A DNA stretch of 36,138 nucleotides from Pseudomonadota bacterium (GCA_030145845.1 JAIXHJ010000020.1:1-36138); one strand, 5' to 3'; numbered from the stretch's first letter, positions 1 through 9,801 are shown. Program-made: numbers and translations. Notes: generated from the letters alone by a model not told the origin.

Positions 1-101
1 TCCAGCTATCTAGGATTTGCATAATCTGCAACAAATTTGCAAAAGCGTTCCCGATATCCCCCCTTACTTCCCACTATCTCCCGTAATTATCGCGTAGTTC
101 G
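1..101. other. Non-coding left edge next to a truncated gene
   Basis: These bases lie just beyond the premature stop of the aldehyde dehydrogenase fragment. They are AT-richer than the neighbouring genes and do not continue that protein in any frame. I see no complete repeat end or attachment site. This may be the edge of whatever rearrangement removed the rest of the gene, but the other side lies outside the window. Confidence 0.4.
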
Positions 102-551
102 TTATTGGAATATCTCAGTGGTATTCAGGGTCGCATAGTTGAGCGCACCACGGCCGTCGGGCGTATCCATATGAAAGGATTCCGTCGGCACGTTTTTGAT
201 GACATCCGCGAAAATTTTAAAGTTGGCCGCACCACGGGGAATAAACACATGCTTCATCACATGCGCCGGCTGACCGGTGTCTTCCATTTCGGCGGCGACA
301 AAATCATCGAAACGGCGGGTGATTTCATCGGCCACGCCATACAGCAGATCAACCCGCTGAGCCTGGGTCAGTGCGCCCCACTCACCGTGCAGCGCCGCCC
401 GCGCCGCGGTTACCGCCTGATCGACATCCCCGCGTGTGGCTTCGGCAATGCTGGCGATGACGCGGTTATCCACAGGAGAGCGTTTATCAAACCGTTGGCC
501 GGCTGAACCGGGGACGAACACCCCGTTAATGAAGTTATCGATCTGACGCAT
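102..551 (-). pseudogene. Aldehyde dehydrogenase, N-terminal fragment (3' truncated)
   Basis: The 149 residues resemble the start of an NAD-dependent aldehyde dehydrogenase, closest in feel to 2-hydroxymuconic semialdehyde or betaine aldehyde dehydrogenases. The family hallmark FINGVFV opening, the 'SPVDNRVIASIAEA' segment and 'DGRGALNYA' are visible. Members of this family are about 480-500 residues long. Here the match stops at ALNYA, before the NAD-binding fold and the catalytic Glu and Cys, and nine unrelated residues follow before a stop. The fragment cannot be an active dehydrogenase. The 5' end looks intact: a GAGGAAC ribosome binding site sits just upstream of the ATG. The likely cause is a deletion or insertion that removed the last two-thirds of the gene. 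Confidence 0.8.
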
Positions 552-936
552 AATGCTGTTCCTCGACCTGAATTTATGATTGTTGTGGCCGCCTTCCGGC
601 AGGGAATAGATTCAGGTTATTGAAAGCATCACATACCATCTAATACTATTTTTCCGGCTATGTAATACCTTTCAGGTATACCTTTACCCCAGTGACCCAA
701 CAGCCAGCAGCGGGCGTTGCTGCCGCTATACTGCTGTTGTAACAGCCGGGGGCTGGCCGGGGATATTCGACGATCAGGCTAAGATGAAGCGGGGAAAGAC
801 AGCGGGTCCGCTGTCCGGTGAAGCATGAAGGCAGCCCTGACTGCCCGGATTGATTGAAGATTTCCCGTGTCCGCTGACCTGCAGGCAAGCAGCGGCGGCG
901 ACGATGCGTCTGCCACCCTGATGACGGCAATCCTTC
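552..936. other. Intergenic region between ALDH fragment and metR
   Basis: About 385 bases separate the start of the truncated dehydrogenase from the 3' end of metR. The part nearest the fragment is its leader, with a ribosome binding site and an AT-rich stretch around 615-680 that may hold its promoter. The open frames here are short, lack ribosome binding sites and resemble nothing I recognise. I see no clear terminator for metR. Confidence 0.4.
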
Positions 937-1833
937 TCAGGCCCCGTCACCCATACCTGCCCGGGCAAATTCAATAAAAGTGCGGATATGCTGATCATCG
1001 GCGGAGGCATTACGGAAGCCCAGATGAATATGTTTATGCACGCCGTCTTTGCCCAGCCGGACCGGGCGGATGGGCATGGTCTGCGCGTATTCTTCCACCA
1101 GCCACTGCGGCAGGGTGGCCACCCCCCGTTCGGCCGCCACCATCTGTAAGATCATATCGGTATCTTCCAGGGTTTTATGCCGTCCGGGATGGCAGTGCGC
1201 CGGCAGCAGGAACTGCTGAAAGATATCCAGCCGTTCGGCAGAGACCGGATAGGTATAGAGGGTCTGATCGGTGAGCTGTTGCGGGCTCACGAAGGCCTGT
1301 TCCGCCAGCGGATGATGACGGCTCACCACCAGGACCTGCTCATAAGGAAAGACCGGCTCAAAGGTAATGGCATCCCGCAGTACCGGGTCGGGCGTCACCA
1401 GAATATCAATATCGTGGTTAAACAGCGCCGCCAGGCCGCCGAACTGAAACTGCTGTTTAACGTCCACATCCACGCCGGGCCAGCGCTGCAGAAACGGCTC
1501 CACCACTTTCAGCAGCCACTGATAGCAGGGGTGGCACTCCATCCCGATACGCAGTGTGCCCTTATCGCCACTGGCGTACTGACGCAATACCTGATCCACC
1601 CGTTCCAGCTGCGGCAATAAGCGGCTGGCTTCGCGCTGCAGGTAGGCACCGGCCTGGGTCAGCTGCAGGTTACGTCCTTCCTTGGTCCACAGCGGTGCCC
1701 CCAGCTGGGCTTCGAGTTTTTTAATGGTATGACTGAGCGCCGACTGGGTCAGATTCAGAGCCTTCGCGGCAGCGGTCAGCGACCCCTGACGTTCGATCTC
1801 ACGCAGGATGCGCAGGTGCATACGGTCAATCAC
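937..1833 (-). CDS. metR: MetR, LysR-family regulator of methionine synthesis
   Basis: A 298-residue LysR-type regulator with an N-terminal winged helix-turn-helix (roughly residues 5-62, including LTQSALSHTIKKLE) and a C-terminal effector domain. In enterobacteria MetR uses homocysteine as co-effector and activates metE and metH. The segments MECHPCYQWL, TLYTYPV and MVAAERGVATLPQWLVEEY closely follow the MetR subfamily. The gene is divergent from metE, the classic metR-metE arrangement, which supports the assignment. The start is taken as GTG at 1833, because the reading MIDRMHL aligns with the usual MetR N-terminus; an ATG four codons later is the alternative. MetR normally also represses its own gene. 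Confidence 0.93.
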   Translation of the reverse strand: MIDRMHLRILREIERQGSLTAAAKALNLTQSALSHTIKKLEAQLGAPLWTKEGRNLQLTQAGAYLQREASRLLPQLERVDQVLRQYASGDKGTLRIGMECHPCYQWLLKVVEPFLQRWPGVDVDVKQQFQFGGLAALFNHDIDILVTPDPVLRDAITFEPVFPYEQVLVVSRHHPLAEQAFVSPQQLTDQTLYTYPVSAERLDIFQQFLLPAHCHPGRHKTLEDTDMILQMVAAERGVATLPQWLVEEYAQTMPIRPVRLGKDGVHKHIHLGFRNASADDQHIRTFIEFARAGMGDGA

Positions 1834-1856
1834 AGGGTTTTCCTCAGCGACAGCAA

Positions 1857-1908
1857 TTCATGAACATAAATAATGATTTTATGAGATTAAACCATTATTC
1901 CTCATGAG
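1857..1908. promoter_or_regulatory. metR-metE divergent control region with nested palindromes
   Basis: The space between the divergent genes holds three symmetric elements: TTCATGAA at 1857-1864, CTCATGAG at 1901-1908, and between them AATAATG (1869-1875) facing CATTATT (1893-1899). The outer pair resembles MetR half-sites (TGAA/TTCA), although a canonical TGAA-N5-TTCA site is not obvious. Assignment to MetR is inferred from position and symmetry. Confidence 0.5.
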
Positions 1909-1969
1909 TCACATTCCCTATTCTCCTCTCCGATGACTTTCAGCCCAATCTGAATGAGAGAGACGACTC

Positions 1970-4255
1970 ATGGCTTTAATACATAACCTCGGCTTTCCGC
2001 GTATCGGCGCCAGGCGCGAACTGAAATTTGCCCAGGAGGCCTTCTGGAAAGGACAGGCGTCTGCCACCGAACTGCTGGCCAACGCCAAAGAAATCCGCAC
2101 CATCAACTGGAAGGCTCAGCAGACGCTGGACTTCGTGCCGGTCGGCGATTTCTCGCTTTACGATCAGGTGCTGGATATGAGCTTTACTCTCGGCAACCTG
2201 CCGGCACGGGTACGCGGGCTGGCCGGTTCGGAGCTGGATAATTATTTCCGTGTAGCCCGCGGGCGCAGTGCCAACGACACTGGCTGCAACTGTATCCACG
2301 CCAGTGAAATGACCAAGTGGTTCGATACCAACTACCACTACATCGTGCCGGAAGTGACTGCCGCCACCACCTTTTCACTGAACGCAGAACGGCTGCTGAC
2401 CCAGCTGGCCGAAGCACAGAAGAGCGGAGTCAACAATGCCAAACCGGTGATTATCGGGCCGCTGACTTACCTCTGGCTGTGTAAGGAAAAAGACGATTCC
2501 AGCCGGCTGGATTTACTGGCAAAACTGCTGCCGGTGTACAGTGAACTGCTGGAAAAACTGGCCGACGCCGGGGCGCAGTGGGTACAGGTGGATGAACCCA
2601 TACTGGTCACGGAATTAAGCAGCGAATGGAGACAGGCGTTCGAAACCGCTTACCACACCCTGAAAGCCGACCGGCCGCAATTACTGCTGACGACCTACTT
2701 CGGTACGCTGCAGGACAACCTGCAGCTGGCCTGCAATCTGCCGGTTGCCGGTCTGCATGTGGATGCCGTCCGTGGTCATGCAGAACTCACCAAAGTGGTT
2801 GACTGGCTGCCGGCGCACAAGGTGCTGTCGGTCGGTGCCATCAATGGCCGCAATATCTGGAAAACCGACCTCAACGCCACCCTCGACTGGCTGGAACCCA
2901 TCGCGGAAAAACTCGGTGACCGTCTGTGGATTGCCCCCTCCTGTTCGCTGCTGCACGTGCCGGTTGATCTCGACAGTGAAGAAGCGCTGGATGAAGACAT
3001 CCGCAGCTGGCTGGCCTTCGCCAAACAGAAACTGTCGGAATTATACGTTCTCGGTAAAGCCATTAACGAAGGCCGTGATGCCGTTGCCCTGCAACTGCAG
3101 GCCAATCAGCTGGCCATCGACAGCCGCAATCATTCCACCCGGGTGCACAATCCCGCGGTAAAAGAAGCGCTGCGCAATATCACACCGGCACTGGGTCAGC
3201 GTCAGAGTGCCTACCCGCAACGTGCCGCCATTCAGAAAGCGAATCTGCGTCTGCCGCTGTATCCGACCACCACCATCGGTTCTTTCCCGCAGACGCCGGA
3301 TATCCGTAAAACGCGGCAGGCGTTTAAAAAGCAGGAGATTTCTGCCGCTGAATACAGCGCAAAAATGAAAGCAGAAATCGGACACGCGGTACGCGAACAG
3401 GAAAAACTCGGCCTCGACGTGCTGGTGCATGGTGAAGCCGAACGCAACGACATGGTGGAATATTTCGGCGAACAGCTGGAAGGCTATGCATTCAGCCAGT
3501 ATGGCTGGGTACAGTCATACGGTTCACGCTGCGTGAAACCGCCGGTTCTGTTCGGTGATATCCGTCGTCCGCAGGCCATGACCGTTGACTGGATCCGGTA
3601 CGCTCAGTCACTGACTAGCAAACCGATGAAAGGCATGCTCACCGGTCCCGTTACCATCCTCAACTGGTCCTTCGTGCGCGACGATCAGCCACGCCGTGAC
3701 ACCTGCCGCCAGTTAGCACTGGCGATCCGCGAGGAAGTTCAGGATCTGGAAGCGGCCGGGGTGAATATTATTCAGATTGACGAAGCCGCGTTGCGCGAAG
3801 GTCTGCCGCTGCGCCAGTCTGAGTGGCAGGAGTACCTAGACTGGGCGGTGGAATCGTTCCGCATCAGTGCTAACGGCGTGCGTGATGAAACCCAGATTCA
3901 CACCCATATGTGTTATTCCGAGTTTAACGACATTATCGAATCCATCGCGCGTATGGATGCGGATGTCATCACCATTGAGACCTCCCGTTCCGATATGGAA
4001 CTGCTCGACGTCTTCGAACAATTTGACTACCCGAATGAGATCGGCCCGGGCGTCTACGATATTCACTCACCGAATATCCCGACCGTGGAGCAGATGATCA
4101 CACTGATGCAGAAAGCGGCTGAACGTATTCCGGCCGAACGCCTGTGGGTGAACCCGGACTGTGGTCTGAAAACCCGCCAGTGGGCGGAAGTGATTCCGTC
4201 ACTGGAAAATATGGTCGCCGCCGCCGCCGCACTGCGTGCTGCAGCCAGAGGCTGA
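1970..4255 (+). CDS. metE: MetE, cobalamin-independent methionine synthase
   Basis: This cytosolic zinc enzyme transfers the methyl group from 5-methyltetrahydropteroyl-tri-L-glutamate to homocysteine, the last step of methionine synthesis. The protein is 761 residues, the normal length for the two-barrel family. The N-terminal half opens with [16 protein letters not shown] and the catalytic C-terminal half begins near [10 protein letters not shown]. The four zinc ligands can be placed at His646, Cys648 (THMCYSEF), Glu670 (TIETSRSD) and Cys731 (NPDCGLKTR). It is divergently transcribed from metR, so activation by MetR is expected. A clear intrinsic terminator follows. No frameshift or missing key residue is seen. 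Confidence 0.98.
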   Translation: MALIHNLGFPRIGARRELKFAQEAFWKGQASATELLANAKEIRTINWKAQQTLDFVPVGDFSLYDQVLDMSFTLGNLPARVRGLAGSELDNYFRVARGRSANDTGCNCIHASEMTKWFDTNYHYIVPEVTAATTFSLNAERLLTQLAEAQKSGVNNAKPVIIGPLTYLWLCKEKDDSSRLDLLAKLLPVYSELLEKLADAGAQWVQVDEPILVTELSSEWRQAFETAYHTLKADRPQLLLTTYFGTLQDNLQLACNLPVAGLHVDAVRGHAELTKVVDWLPAHKVLSVGAINGRNIWKTDLNATLDWLEPIAEKLGDRLWIAPSCSLLHVPVDLDSEEALDEDIRSWLAFAKQKLSELYVLGKAINEGRDAVALQLQANQLAIDSRNHSTRVHNPAVKEALRNITPALGQRQSAYPQRAAIQKANLRLPLYPTTTIGSFPQTPDIRKTRQAFKKQEISAAEYSAKMKAEIGHAVREQEKLGLDVLVHGEAERNDMVEYFGEQLEGYAFSQYGWVQSYGSRCVKPPVLFGDIRRPQAMTVDWIRYAQSLTSKPMKGMLTGPVTILNWSFVRDDQPRRDTCRQLALAIREEVQDLEAAGVNIIQIDEAALREGLPLRQSEWQEYLDWAVESFRISANGVRDETQIHTHMCYSEFNDIIESIARMDADVITIETSRSDMELLDVFEQFDYPNEIGPGVYDIHSPNIPTVEQMITLMQKAAERIPAERLWVNPDCGLKTRQWAEVIPSLENMVAAAAALRAAARG

Positions 4256-4268
4256 CCATCCCCTTTAT

Positions 4269-4312
4269 CCGCCGTACAGTCTGACCTCTGTGACTGTACT
4301 GCGGATTTTTTT
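4269..4312 (+). terminator. Intrinsic terminator after metE
   Basis: A 13-bp stem with one mismatch (4269-4281 with 4292-4304), a 10-nt loop and then a run of seven T on the + strand, starting 14 bases after the metE stop codon. Confidence 0.88.
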
Positions 4313-4334
4313 ACGCTGAGCAGAAAGCCCGGCG

Positions 4335-5630
4335 TTACAGCGCATCCAGCAGCCGGTAATACATCATGCCCAGCGCATAAATCGGCTGACGCAGTAATTT
4401 CCCGCCCGGAAACGGCCGGTGACTGATAGCGGCAAAAATATCCAGCCGTTCCGCCTGTCCGGCAATGGCTTCAGCAATGATTTTTCCCATCACATGAGTG
4501 GGCGCCACCCCATGCCCGGAATAGCCTTGGGCAAAATAGACGTTGTTATCCAGCCGGCCTACCTGTGGCACCCGGTTCATACTGATACCGATCTGCCCGC
4601 CCCAGGTAAAATCAATGTTCACATCGCTGAGCTGTGGAAACACCCGGAGCATGGCCGTCTGCATGGCCGCGGTAATATCCGCCGGCGCCAGCCCGGTATA
4701 ATTACAGGCCCCGCCAAACAGTAACCGGCCATCGGCTGACAGGCGGAAATAATCCAGCGCCCAGCGCTGATCACACACTGCCAGATTGCGCGTCATGACC
4801 GTCTGCGCCCGCTCGCCCAGCGGTTCCGTCGCAATCACAAAGCTGGCCGCCGGCAGATTGCGGCTGGACAGCTCCGGCACCGTATCACCAAGATAGGCAT
4901 CACCGCAGATCACCAGAAAATCGGCCTGCACTTCCCCTGCTGCCGTGCGCACCCGGGGCCGCTGGCCATAGGTGATGCTCTCTGCCCGGCTCTGTTCAAA
5001 AATCCGCACACCGGCCGCGGCCGCAGCCTGTGCTTCACCGATGCAGAGTTTCAGCGGATTGAGATGACCGTAATTTTCATCCAGCAGGCCACCCAGGTAA
5101 CGTGGCGAACGGATCAGCCCCTGCAGCTCATCACGTTCCAGCAGCCGCATGGCATGCGGCTTATCCAGTGCCTGATTTTTTTCATAACGGTAGCGGAATG
5201 CCTGCAGATGGCGGGGTTTCAGCGCCACATCGCAGTAGCCCCAGGTCAGATCACAGTCGATCTCATGGCGCGCTACCCGGTCGCGGATAATATCCACTGC
5301 CTCTTCCCCCATGGCCTGTACCTGACGGATTTCATCCGCGCTGACCCTGCCGGCCAGTGCTTCAGCATCCATGGAAAAGCCACCGATGACCTGACCGCCG
5401 TTACGGCCACTGGCCCCCCAGCCAATACGGGCAGCTTCCAGCAGCACCACCCGGTAGCCTTTTTCCGCCAGATTCAGGGCGGTGGAGACTCCGGAAAAAC
5501 CGCCACCGATAACACACACATCAGCATCGGTTTTTTCCTGCAGAGACGGATACTGAGGTGGGTTCTGCAGGGTTGAGGCGTAATAGGAATCGGTGTGTTC
5601 GCCGCTTTCCGCCAGCGCTTTCATGATCAT
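4335..5630 (-). CDS. puuB: FAD-dependent gamma-glutamylputrescine oxidase-like protein (copy 1)
   Basis: A DAO-family flavoprotein of about 431 residues. PuuB-type enzymes oxidise gamma-glutamyl-putrescine (or related glutamylated polyamines) to the aldehyde, with release of ammonia and hydrogen peroxide. The FAD-binding dinucleotide fold is clear (VIGGGFSGVSTALNLAEKG), followed by GASGRNGGQV, and the C-terminal GYSGHGVAPTHVMGK closes the FAD site. The start is placed at the ATG at 5630, 32 codons inside the longest frame, because GGAGA lies about nine bases upstream and the length then fits the family. A second, related copy lies at 26902-28191. The exact polyamine substrate cannot be read from sequence. 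The carbonic anhydrase terminator upstream implies that this gene has its own promoter. Confidence 0.85.
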   Translation of the reverse strand: MIMKALAESGEHTDSYYASTLQNPPQYPSLQEKTDADVCVIGGGFSGVSTALNLAEKGYRVVLLEAARIGWGASGRNGGQVIGGFSMDAEALAGRVSADEIRQVQAMGEEAVDIIRDRVARHEIDCDLTWGYCDVALKPRHLQAFRYRYEKNQALDKPHAMRLLERDELQGLIRSPRYLGGLLDENYGHLNPLKLCIGEAQAAAAAGVRIFEQSRAESITYGQRPRVRTAAGEVQADFLVICGDAYLGDTVPELSSRNLPAASFVIATEPLGERAQTVMTRNLAVCDQRWALDYFRLSADGRLLFGGACNYTGLAPADITAAMQTAMLRVFPQLSDVNIDFTWGGQIGISMNRVPQVGRLDNNVYFAQGYSGHGVAPTHVMGKIIAEAIAGQAERLDIFAAISHRPFPGGKLLRQPIYALGMMYYRLLDAL

Positions 5631-5724
5631 ATCCGGCTGTCTCCGCTGTAAAACATGAATAATCATTCGGATAACGGAAGATATACACAGATGCTCCGGA
5701 CGGCAACAGAGCAGAACAACAGAC

Positions 5725-5750
5725 AAAAAAAAGGTGGGCCGGAGCCCACC
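5725..5750 (-). terminator. Intrinsic terminator after carbonic anhydrase
   Basis: On the minus strand a perfect 7-bp stem (GGTGGGC/GCCCACC, 5733-5750) is followed by eight T. It lies 27 bases beyond the carbonic anhydrase stop codon and separates that gene from the oxidase downstream. Confidence 0.88.
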
Positions 5751-5776
5751 AAACGCGACAATCGGTAAGCCGGTGC

Positions 5777-6445
5777 TTACTCGTCAGGACAGACCCTGGC
5801 AATCACATCAGCATAATGTTCATCAAAGTCGTGGAAGGTTCGGCTGTTCTGGTCACAGCAACGCACCCCACCACTCTTGATATCGTAAATCCAGCCGTGA
5901 ATATGGACCTTGCCGGTTGCCATTTTAGCGGCCACCACCGGATGGGTACGGATATGCTGCACCTGCTGCAGCACATTCTCTTCAATCGCTTCGTTCAGGT
6001 GTTCATGGCCAACACATTCATTGGCCGGAATACCATTACGCTCACGCACGATTTCCATTGCTGAGCGGCAGTGCCCCAGCCATTCCTTCACGTGCGGCAA
6101 CCCTTCCAGTTTATTCAGGTTCAGCGCACCGGTGACGGCACCGCAATCGGTATGGCCACAGATAATAATATGGCGTACACCGAGCACGGCTACGGCGTAT
6201 TCAATCGACGCCGTCATACCACCGGTCTCGTTACTGTGCGGCGGCACAATATTACCGGCGTTACGGCAGATAAACAGATCCCCCGGTGCTGAACCGGTGA
6301 CCAGGTTCGGATCCACACGGGAATCAGAACAGGTAATAAACAGGATTTCAGGGCTCTGCCCGGTCGCCAGCGTACCGAACAGGTCTTTATTTTCTGGGTA
6401 AACGTTCTTACGGAAGTTGAGAACGCCTTTAACGATTTTTTCCAA
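5777..6445 (-). CDS. can: Beta-class carbonic anhydrase
   Basis: A 222-residue cytosolic zinc enzyme that interconverts CO2 and bicarbonate. The beta-class active site is complete: Cys39 and the Asp41-Arg43 pair (ITCSDSRVDP), then His98 and Cys101 (CGHTDCGAV). The length and the SAPGDLFICRNAGNIVPP stretch are typical. It sits beside pycAB, which consumes bicarbonate, so supply of bicarbonate for carboxylation is a reasonable but unproven role. It has its own terminator and no overlap with a neighbour, so it appears to be a single-gene unit. Between class members (Can, CynT, others) I cannot decide with certainty. Confidence 0.93.
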   Translation of the reverse strand: MEKIVKGVLNFRKNVYPENKDLFGTLATGQSPEILFITCSDSRVDPNLVTGSAPGDLFICRNAGNIVPPHSNETGGMTASIEYAVAVLGVRHIIICGHTDCGAVTGALNLNKLEGLPHVKEWLGHCRSAMEIVRERNGIPANECVGHEHLNEAIEENVLQQVQHIRTHPVVAAKMATGKVHIHGWIYDIKSGGVRCCDQNSRTFHDFDEHYADVIARVCPDE

Positions 6446-6511
6446 AACAGATCCTCTCTGAAGCAGTCACAAGAATAGGCGAAGAGAGTTAAAGGAAACA
6501 CCGTATTTTTG

Positions 6512-6548
6512 CCCGGACACCTGTGTCAGAAGATCACAAGTGTCCGGG
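6512..6548. repeat. Inverted repeat between pycB and carbonic anhydrase
   Basis: CCCGGACAC (6512-6520) and GTGTCCGGG (6540-6548) form a perfect 9-bp stem. It lies 3' of pycB and 5' of the carbonic anhydrase gene. On the minus strand the stem is followed by A residues, not T, so it is not a standard intrinsic terminator. It may instead stabilise the pycAB mRNA 3' end. Confidence 0.5.
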
Positions 6549-6574
6549 ACCGGAGCGGTCTTTGTTTAACAGTG

Positions 6575-8371
6575 TCAGCCAATTTCGATCAGAATTTCTC
6601 CCGGAGTCACACGATCGCCTTTGCTGACGTACACTGCTTTAACCGTGCCAGCAATGTTGGCGTGAACTTCGGTTTCCATCTTCATGGCTTCAGCAATCAG
6701 CACCGCCTGACCGGCTTCAACACTGTCACCTTCTTTCACCAGTACATCAACGACGTTGCCCGGCATGGTGGTGGTCACGTGACCCGGCTCGGTAGCGCGC
6801 TTACGCCCACTGCCACCTTCGGCAACAAATTCATTCATCGGCTCAAACACCACTTCTTCCGGAATACCATCCAGAGAGATATAGAGTTTGCGCTTGCCGG
6901 CACCATAATCACCGACACCGGTCACGGCGATATCGTAAGTTTCGCCATGCACATCAATCTTGAATTCAGAGGCCACCGCTTCGGTCAGACGGCCTTTGGC
7001 AGCTTCCGGCGGCAGCAGTTCTTCCGGCTTCAGGGTGCCATCCTGACGCTGCTGCAGGAACTCACGGCCCAGATCCGGGAACATGGCAAAGGTCAGCACA
7101 TCTTCTTCGCACTGTGCCAGCGCACCGATGTCATCACGCAGTTTATTCAGTTCCGGTTTCAGCAGATCCGCCGGGCGGCCAACGTCCACACTTTCATTGC
7201 CGATGGCTTTTTTCTGCAGCTGGGCATCCACGTCTGCCGGCGCGGCACCGTAACCACCCTGCAGGTAACGTTTGACTTCATTGGTGATGGTTTTGTAACG
7301 CTCACCGGCCAGCACGTTGTACACCGCCTGCGTACCAACAATCTGTGACGTCGGGGTGACCAGCGGCGGGTAGCCCAGGTCTTTACGTACGCGCGGAATT
7401 TCAGCAAATACGTCGCGGATTTTATCCAGCGCATTCTGTTCTTTCAGCTGGTTGGCCAGGTTGGACATCATGCCGCCCGGTACCTGATTGATCTGCACTG
7501 AAACATCTTCGCGGGTAAATTCGCTTTCAAACTGATGATATTTCTTGCGCACATCCCGGAAGTAATCGGCAATCTCACTCAGCAGTTCCAGATCCAGACC
7601 AGTGTCATATTCTGTGCCTTTCAGCGCCGCCACCTGAGCTTCGGTCGCCGGGTGGCTGGTGCCGCTGGCGAAAGAAGAAATCGCGGTATCAATACGGTCG
7701 GCACCGGCTTCAATGGCTTTCAGCTGACACAGAGGTGCCAGACCGGCCGTGGAATGACTGTGCACCACCACCGGCAGATCAATCTCAGCTTTCAGCGCTG
7801 TCACCAGATCGTAAGTGGCGTATGGCGTCAGCAGGCCGGCCATATCCTTAATGGCAATGGAGTCGGCCCCCATGTCTTTCATGGCGTGCGCCTGCTGCAC
7901 AAACAGTTCCGGCGTGTGCACCGGGGACGTGGTGTAACAGATGGTGCCCTGTGCATGTTTGCCGGCTTTTTTCACCGCTTTCATCGCGGTTTCCAGATTA
8001 CGCACGTCGTTCAGCGCGTCGAAGACGCGGAACACGTCGATACCATTGTCGGCAGATTTCTGTACAAAGGCTTCCACCACGTCATCAGCATAATGACGGT
8101 AGCCAAGCAGGTTCTGACCACGCAGCAGCATCTGCAGGCGGGTATTCGGCAGCGCCGCGCGCAGCTGGCGCAGACGTTCCCACGGATCTTCTTTCAGGAA
8201 ACGGACGCAGGCGTCAAAGGTGGCACCGCCCCAGACTTCCAGCGACCAGTAGCCGACTTTATCCAGCTTGTCGCAGATTGGCAGCATGTCTTCGGTGCGC
8301 ATACGGGTTGCAATCAGAGACTGGTGAGCATCCCGCAGAATAACGTCGGTCACTTCGATTTTCTTGGTCAT
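6575..8371 (-). CDS. pycB: Pyruvate carboxylase subunit B (carboxyltransferase plus biotin carrier)
   Basis: This subunit carries the carboxyltransferase and biotinyl domains of the two-subunit pyruvate carboxylase, which makes oxaloacetate from pyruvate and bicarbonate. The HMGL-like barrel begins with DVILRDAHQSLIATR, the conserved carboxylase domain follows (about 290-490), and the C-terminal biotinyl domain contains EAMKMET with the biotinylated lysine near residue 564. The start is the ATG at 8371: AGGAG lies eight bases upstream, whereas the ATG two codons earlier is too close to it. The family is also annotated as oxaloacetate decarboxylase alpha (OadA). Here the adjoining biotin carboxylase subunit, and the absence of membrane beta/gamma subunits, favour pyruvate carboxylase. 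Confidence 0.93.
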   Translation of the reverse strand: MTKKIEVTDVILRDAHQSLIATRMRTEDMLPICDKLDKVGYWSLEVWGGATFDACVRFLKEDPWERLRQLRAALPNTRLQMLLRGQNLLGYRHYADDVVEAFVQKSADNGIDVFRVFDALNDVRNLETAMKAVKKAGKHAQGTICYTTSPVHTPELFVQQAHAMKDMGADSIAIKDMAGLLTPYATYDLVTALKAEIDLPVVVHSHSTAGLAPLCQLKAIEAGADRIDTAISSFASGTSHPATEAQVAALKGTEYDTGLDLELLSEIADYFRDVRKKYHQFESEFTREDVSVQINQVPGGMMSNLANQLKEQNALDKIRDVFAEIPRVRKDLGYPPLVTPTSQIVGTQAVYNVLAGERYKTITNEVKRYLQGGYGAAPADVDAQLQKKAIGNESVDVGRPADLLKPELNKLRDDIGALAQCEEDVLTFAMFPDLGREFLQQRQDGTLKPEELLPPEAAKGRLTEAVASEFKIDVHGETYDIAVTGVGDYGAGKRKLYISLDGIPEEVVFEPMNEFVAEGGSGRKRATEPGHVTTTMPGNVVDVLVKEGDSVEAGQAVLIAEAMKMETEVHANIAGTVKAVYVSKGDRVTPGEILIEIG

Positions 8372-8385
8372 AATCATTTCTCCTC

Positions 8386-9801
8386 TTACCAGCCTGCGTG
8401 AGCAGCAATCGCGGCTGCCAGTGCCAGGGCAATTTCACTGGGATGTTTTTTGTCGGAATAATTCAGCAGTTCAGGATGGCTCGGCACAAAGCTGGTATTG
8501 AAATCCGCTTTGCGGAAATCCGCATGCTGCAGAATCTGCTGGTAATAGTTGGCGGTGGTTTTGATGCCGTGCAGACGCATGTCATCCAGCGCCCGCTGGC
8601 CACGGGCCACCACTTCGTCCCAGGTTAATGCCCAGACCACCAGCTTCAGACACATGGAGTCGTAATATGGCGGAATTTCATAACCGGTATAAATCGCGGT
8701 ATCCACCCGCACCCCCGGACCACCCGGTGCGTAATAATGGGAAATACGGCCGAAACTCGGCAGGAAGTCGTTTTTCGGGTCTTCCGCGTTCACCCGGAAC
8801 TGCAGGGCAAAACCGCGGTAAGAAATATCTTCCTGACGGTAGCTCAGCGCCAGGCCGGCAGCGATGCGCAGCTGTTCACGCACAATATCCACACCGGTAA
8901 TCTGTTCAGTAATGGTGTGCTCCACCTGCACCCGGGTATTCATTTCCATGAAATAGACTTCGTTGCCGGACAGCAGGAATTCCACCGTGCCGGCATTTTC
9001 GTAACCCACCGCCGCCGCGGCTTTCACCGCCAGACCACCGATGTAATTACGCTGCTCCGGCGTCAGCTGCGGACTCGGGGCAATCTCAATCAGTTTCTGG
9101 TTACGGCGCTGAATGGAACAGTCGCGCTCGTACAGATGCACCACATTGCCCTGGCTGTCGGCCAGAATCTGCACTTCAATATGCCGCGGATTGACGATGC
9201 ACTTTTCCATAAAGACTTCGGCCGAACCGAAAGCTTTGGTGGCTTCGGAAATCACACGCGGATACTGCATTTTCAGCTCTTCCGGGCTGTCACAGCGACG
9301 GATACCGCGGCCGCCACCACCGGAGGTGGCTTTGATCATGATCGGATAACCGATCTCACTGGCCAGCTGCAGCGCTTCATCCAGATCGGCCAGGTTGCCT
9401 TCAGACCCCGGGGTAATCGGCACACCGGCCGCGCGCATGGTGTCACGGGCCTGGGTTTTGTCACCCATCTTATGGATCACATCCGATTTCGGGCCGATAA
9501 AGGTCACGCCCTTCTGTTCACAGATACGGGCAAATTCGGCGTTTTCGGACAGGAAGCCGTAACCGGGATGAATGGCATCACAACCCGTTTCCAGCGCCAG
9601 ATTGACGATGCGCAGCGGATCGAGATAACCGGCCAGCGGGTCTTCGCCCAGCGAATAGGATTCATCGGCACGTTTTACATGCAGTGCATAACGGTCCGGT
9701 TCGGTGTAAATCGCCACCGAGCGGATGCCCATCTCAGCGCAGGCGCGCACGATGCGGACGGCAATCTCGCCACGGTTGGCAATCAGAACTTTCTTTAACA
9801 T
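8386..9801 (-). CDS. pycA: Pyruvate carboxylase subunit A (biotin carboxylase)
   Basis: A 471-residue ATP-grasp biotin carboxylase that carboxylates biotin on PycB using ATP and bicarbonate. Visible are the N-terminal KVLIANRGEIAVRIVRA, HPGYGFLSEN, the glycine-rich ATP loop at residues 161-170 (GGGGRGIRRC), and the active-site stretch MEMNTRVQVEHTITE. AccC is the close relative used for fatty acid synthesis. The 14-base gap to pycB and the divergent pycR match the Pseudomonas pycR-pycA-pycB locus, so the PycA assignment is preferred. A strong ribosome binding site (GAGGAGGA) precedes the ATG. The gene pair is transcribed together, with pycA first. Confidence 0.94.
   Translation of the reverse strand: MLKKVLIANRGEIAVRIVRACAEMGIRSVAIYTEPDRYALHVKRADESYSLGEDPLAGYLDPLRIVNLALETGCDAIHPGYGFLSENAEFARICEQKGVTFIGPKSDVIHKMGDKTQARDTMRAAGVPITPGSEGNLADLDEALQLASEIGYPIMIKATSGGGGRGIRRCDSPEELKMQYPRVISEATKAFGSAEVFMEKCIVNPRHIEVQILADSQGNVVHLYERDCSIQRRNQKLIEIAPSPQLTPEQRNYIGGLAVKAAAAVGYENAGTVEFLLSGNEVYFMEMNTRVQVEHTITEQITGVDIVREQLRIAAGLALSYRQEDISYRGFALQFRVNAEDPKNDFLPSFGRISHYYAPGGPGVRVDTAIYTGYEIPPYYDSMCLKLVVWALTWDEVVARGQRALDDMRLHGIKTTANYYQQILQHADFRKADFNTSFVPSHPELLNYSDKKHPSEIALALAAAIAAHAGW

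Noticed and set aside
658..1010. Two overlapping minus-strand frames between the ALDH fragment and metR
   Set aside because: No ribosome binding site, no recognisable domain and one overlaps the end of metR.
8737..9798. 353-codon open frame opposite pycA
   Set aside because: It is antisense to a clear biotin carboxylase and its protein looks like a shadow (His/Phe/Gly-rich) with no family features.
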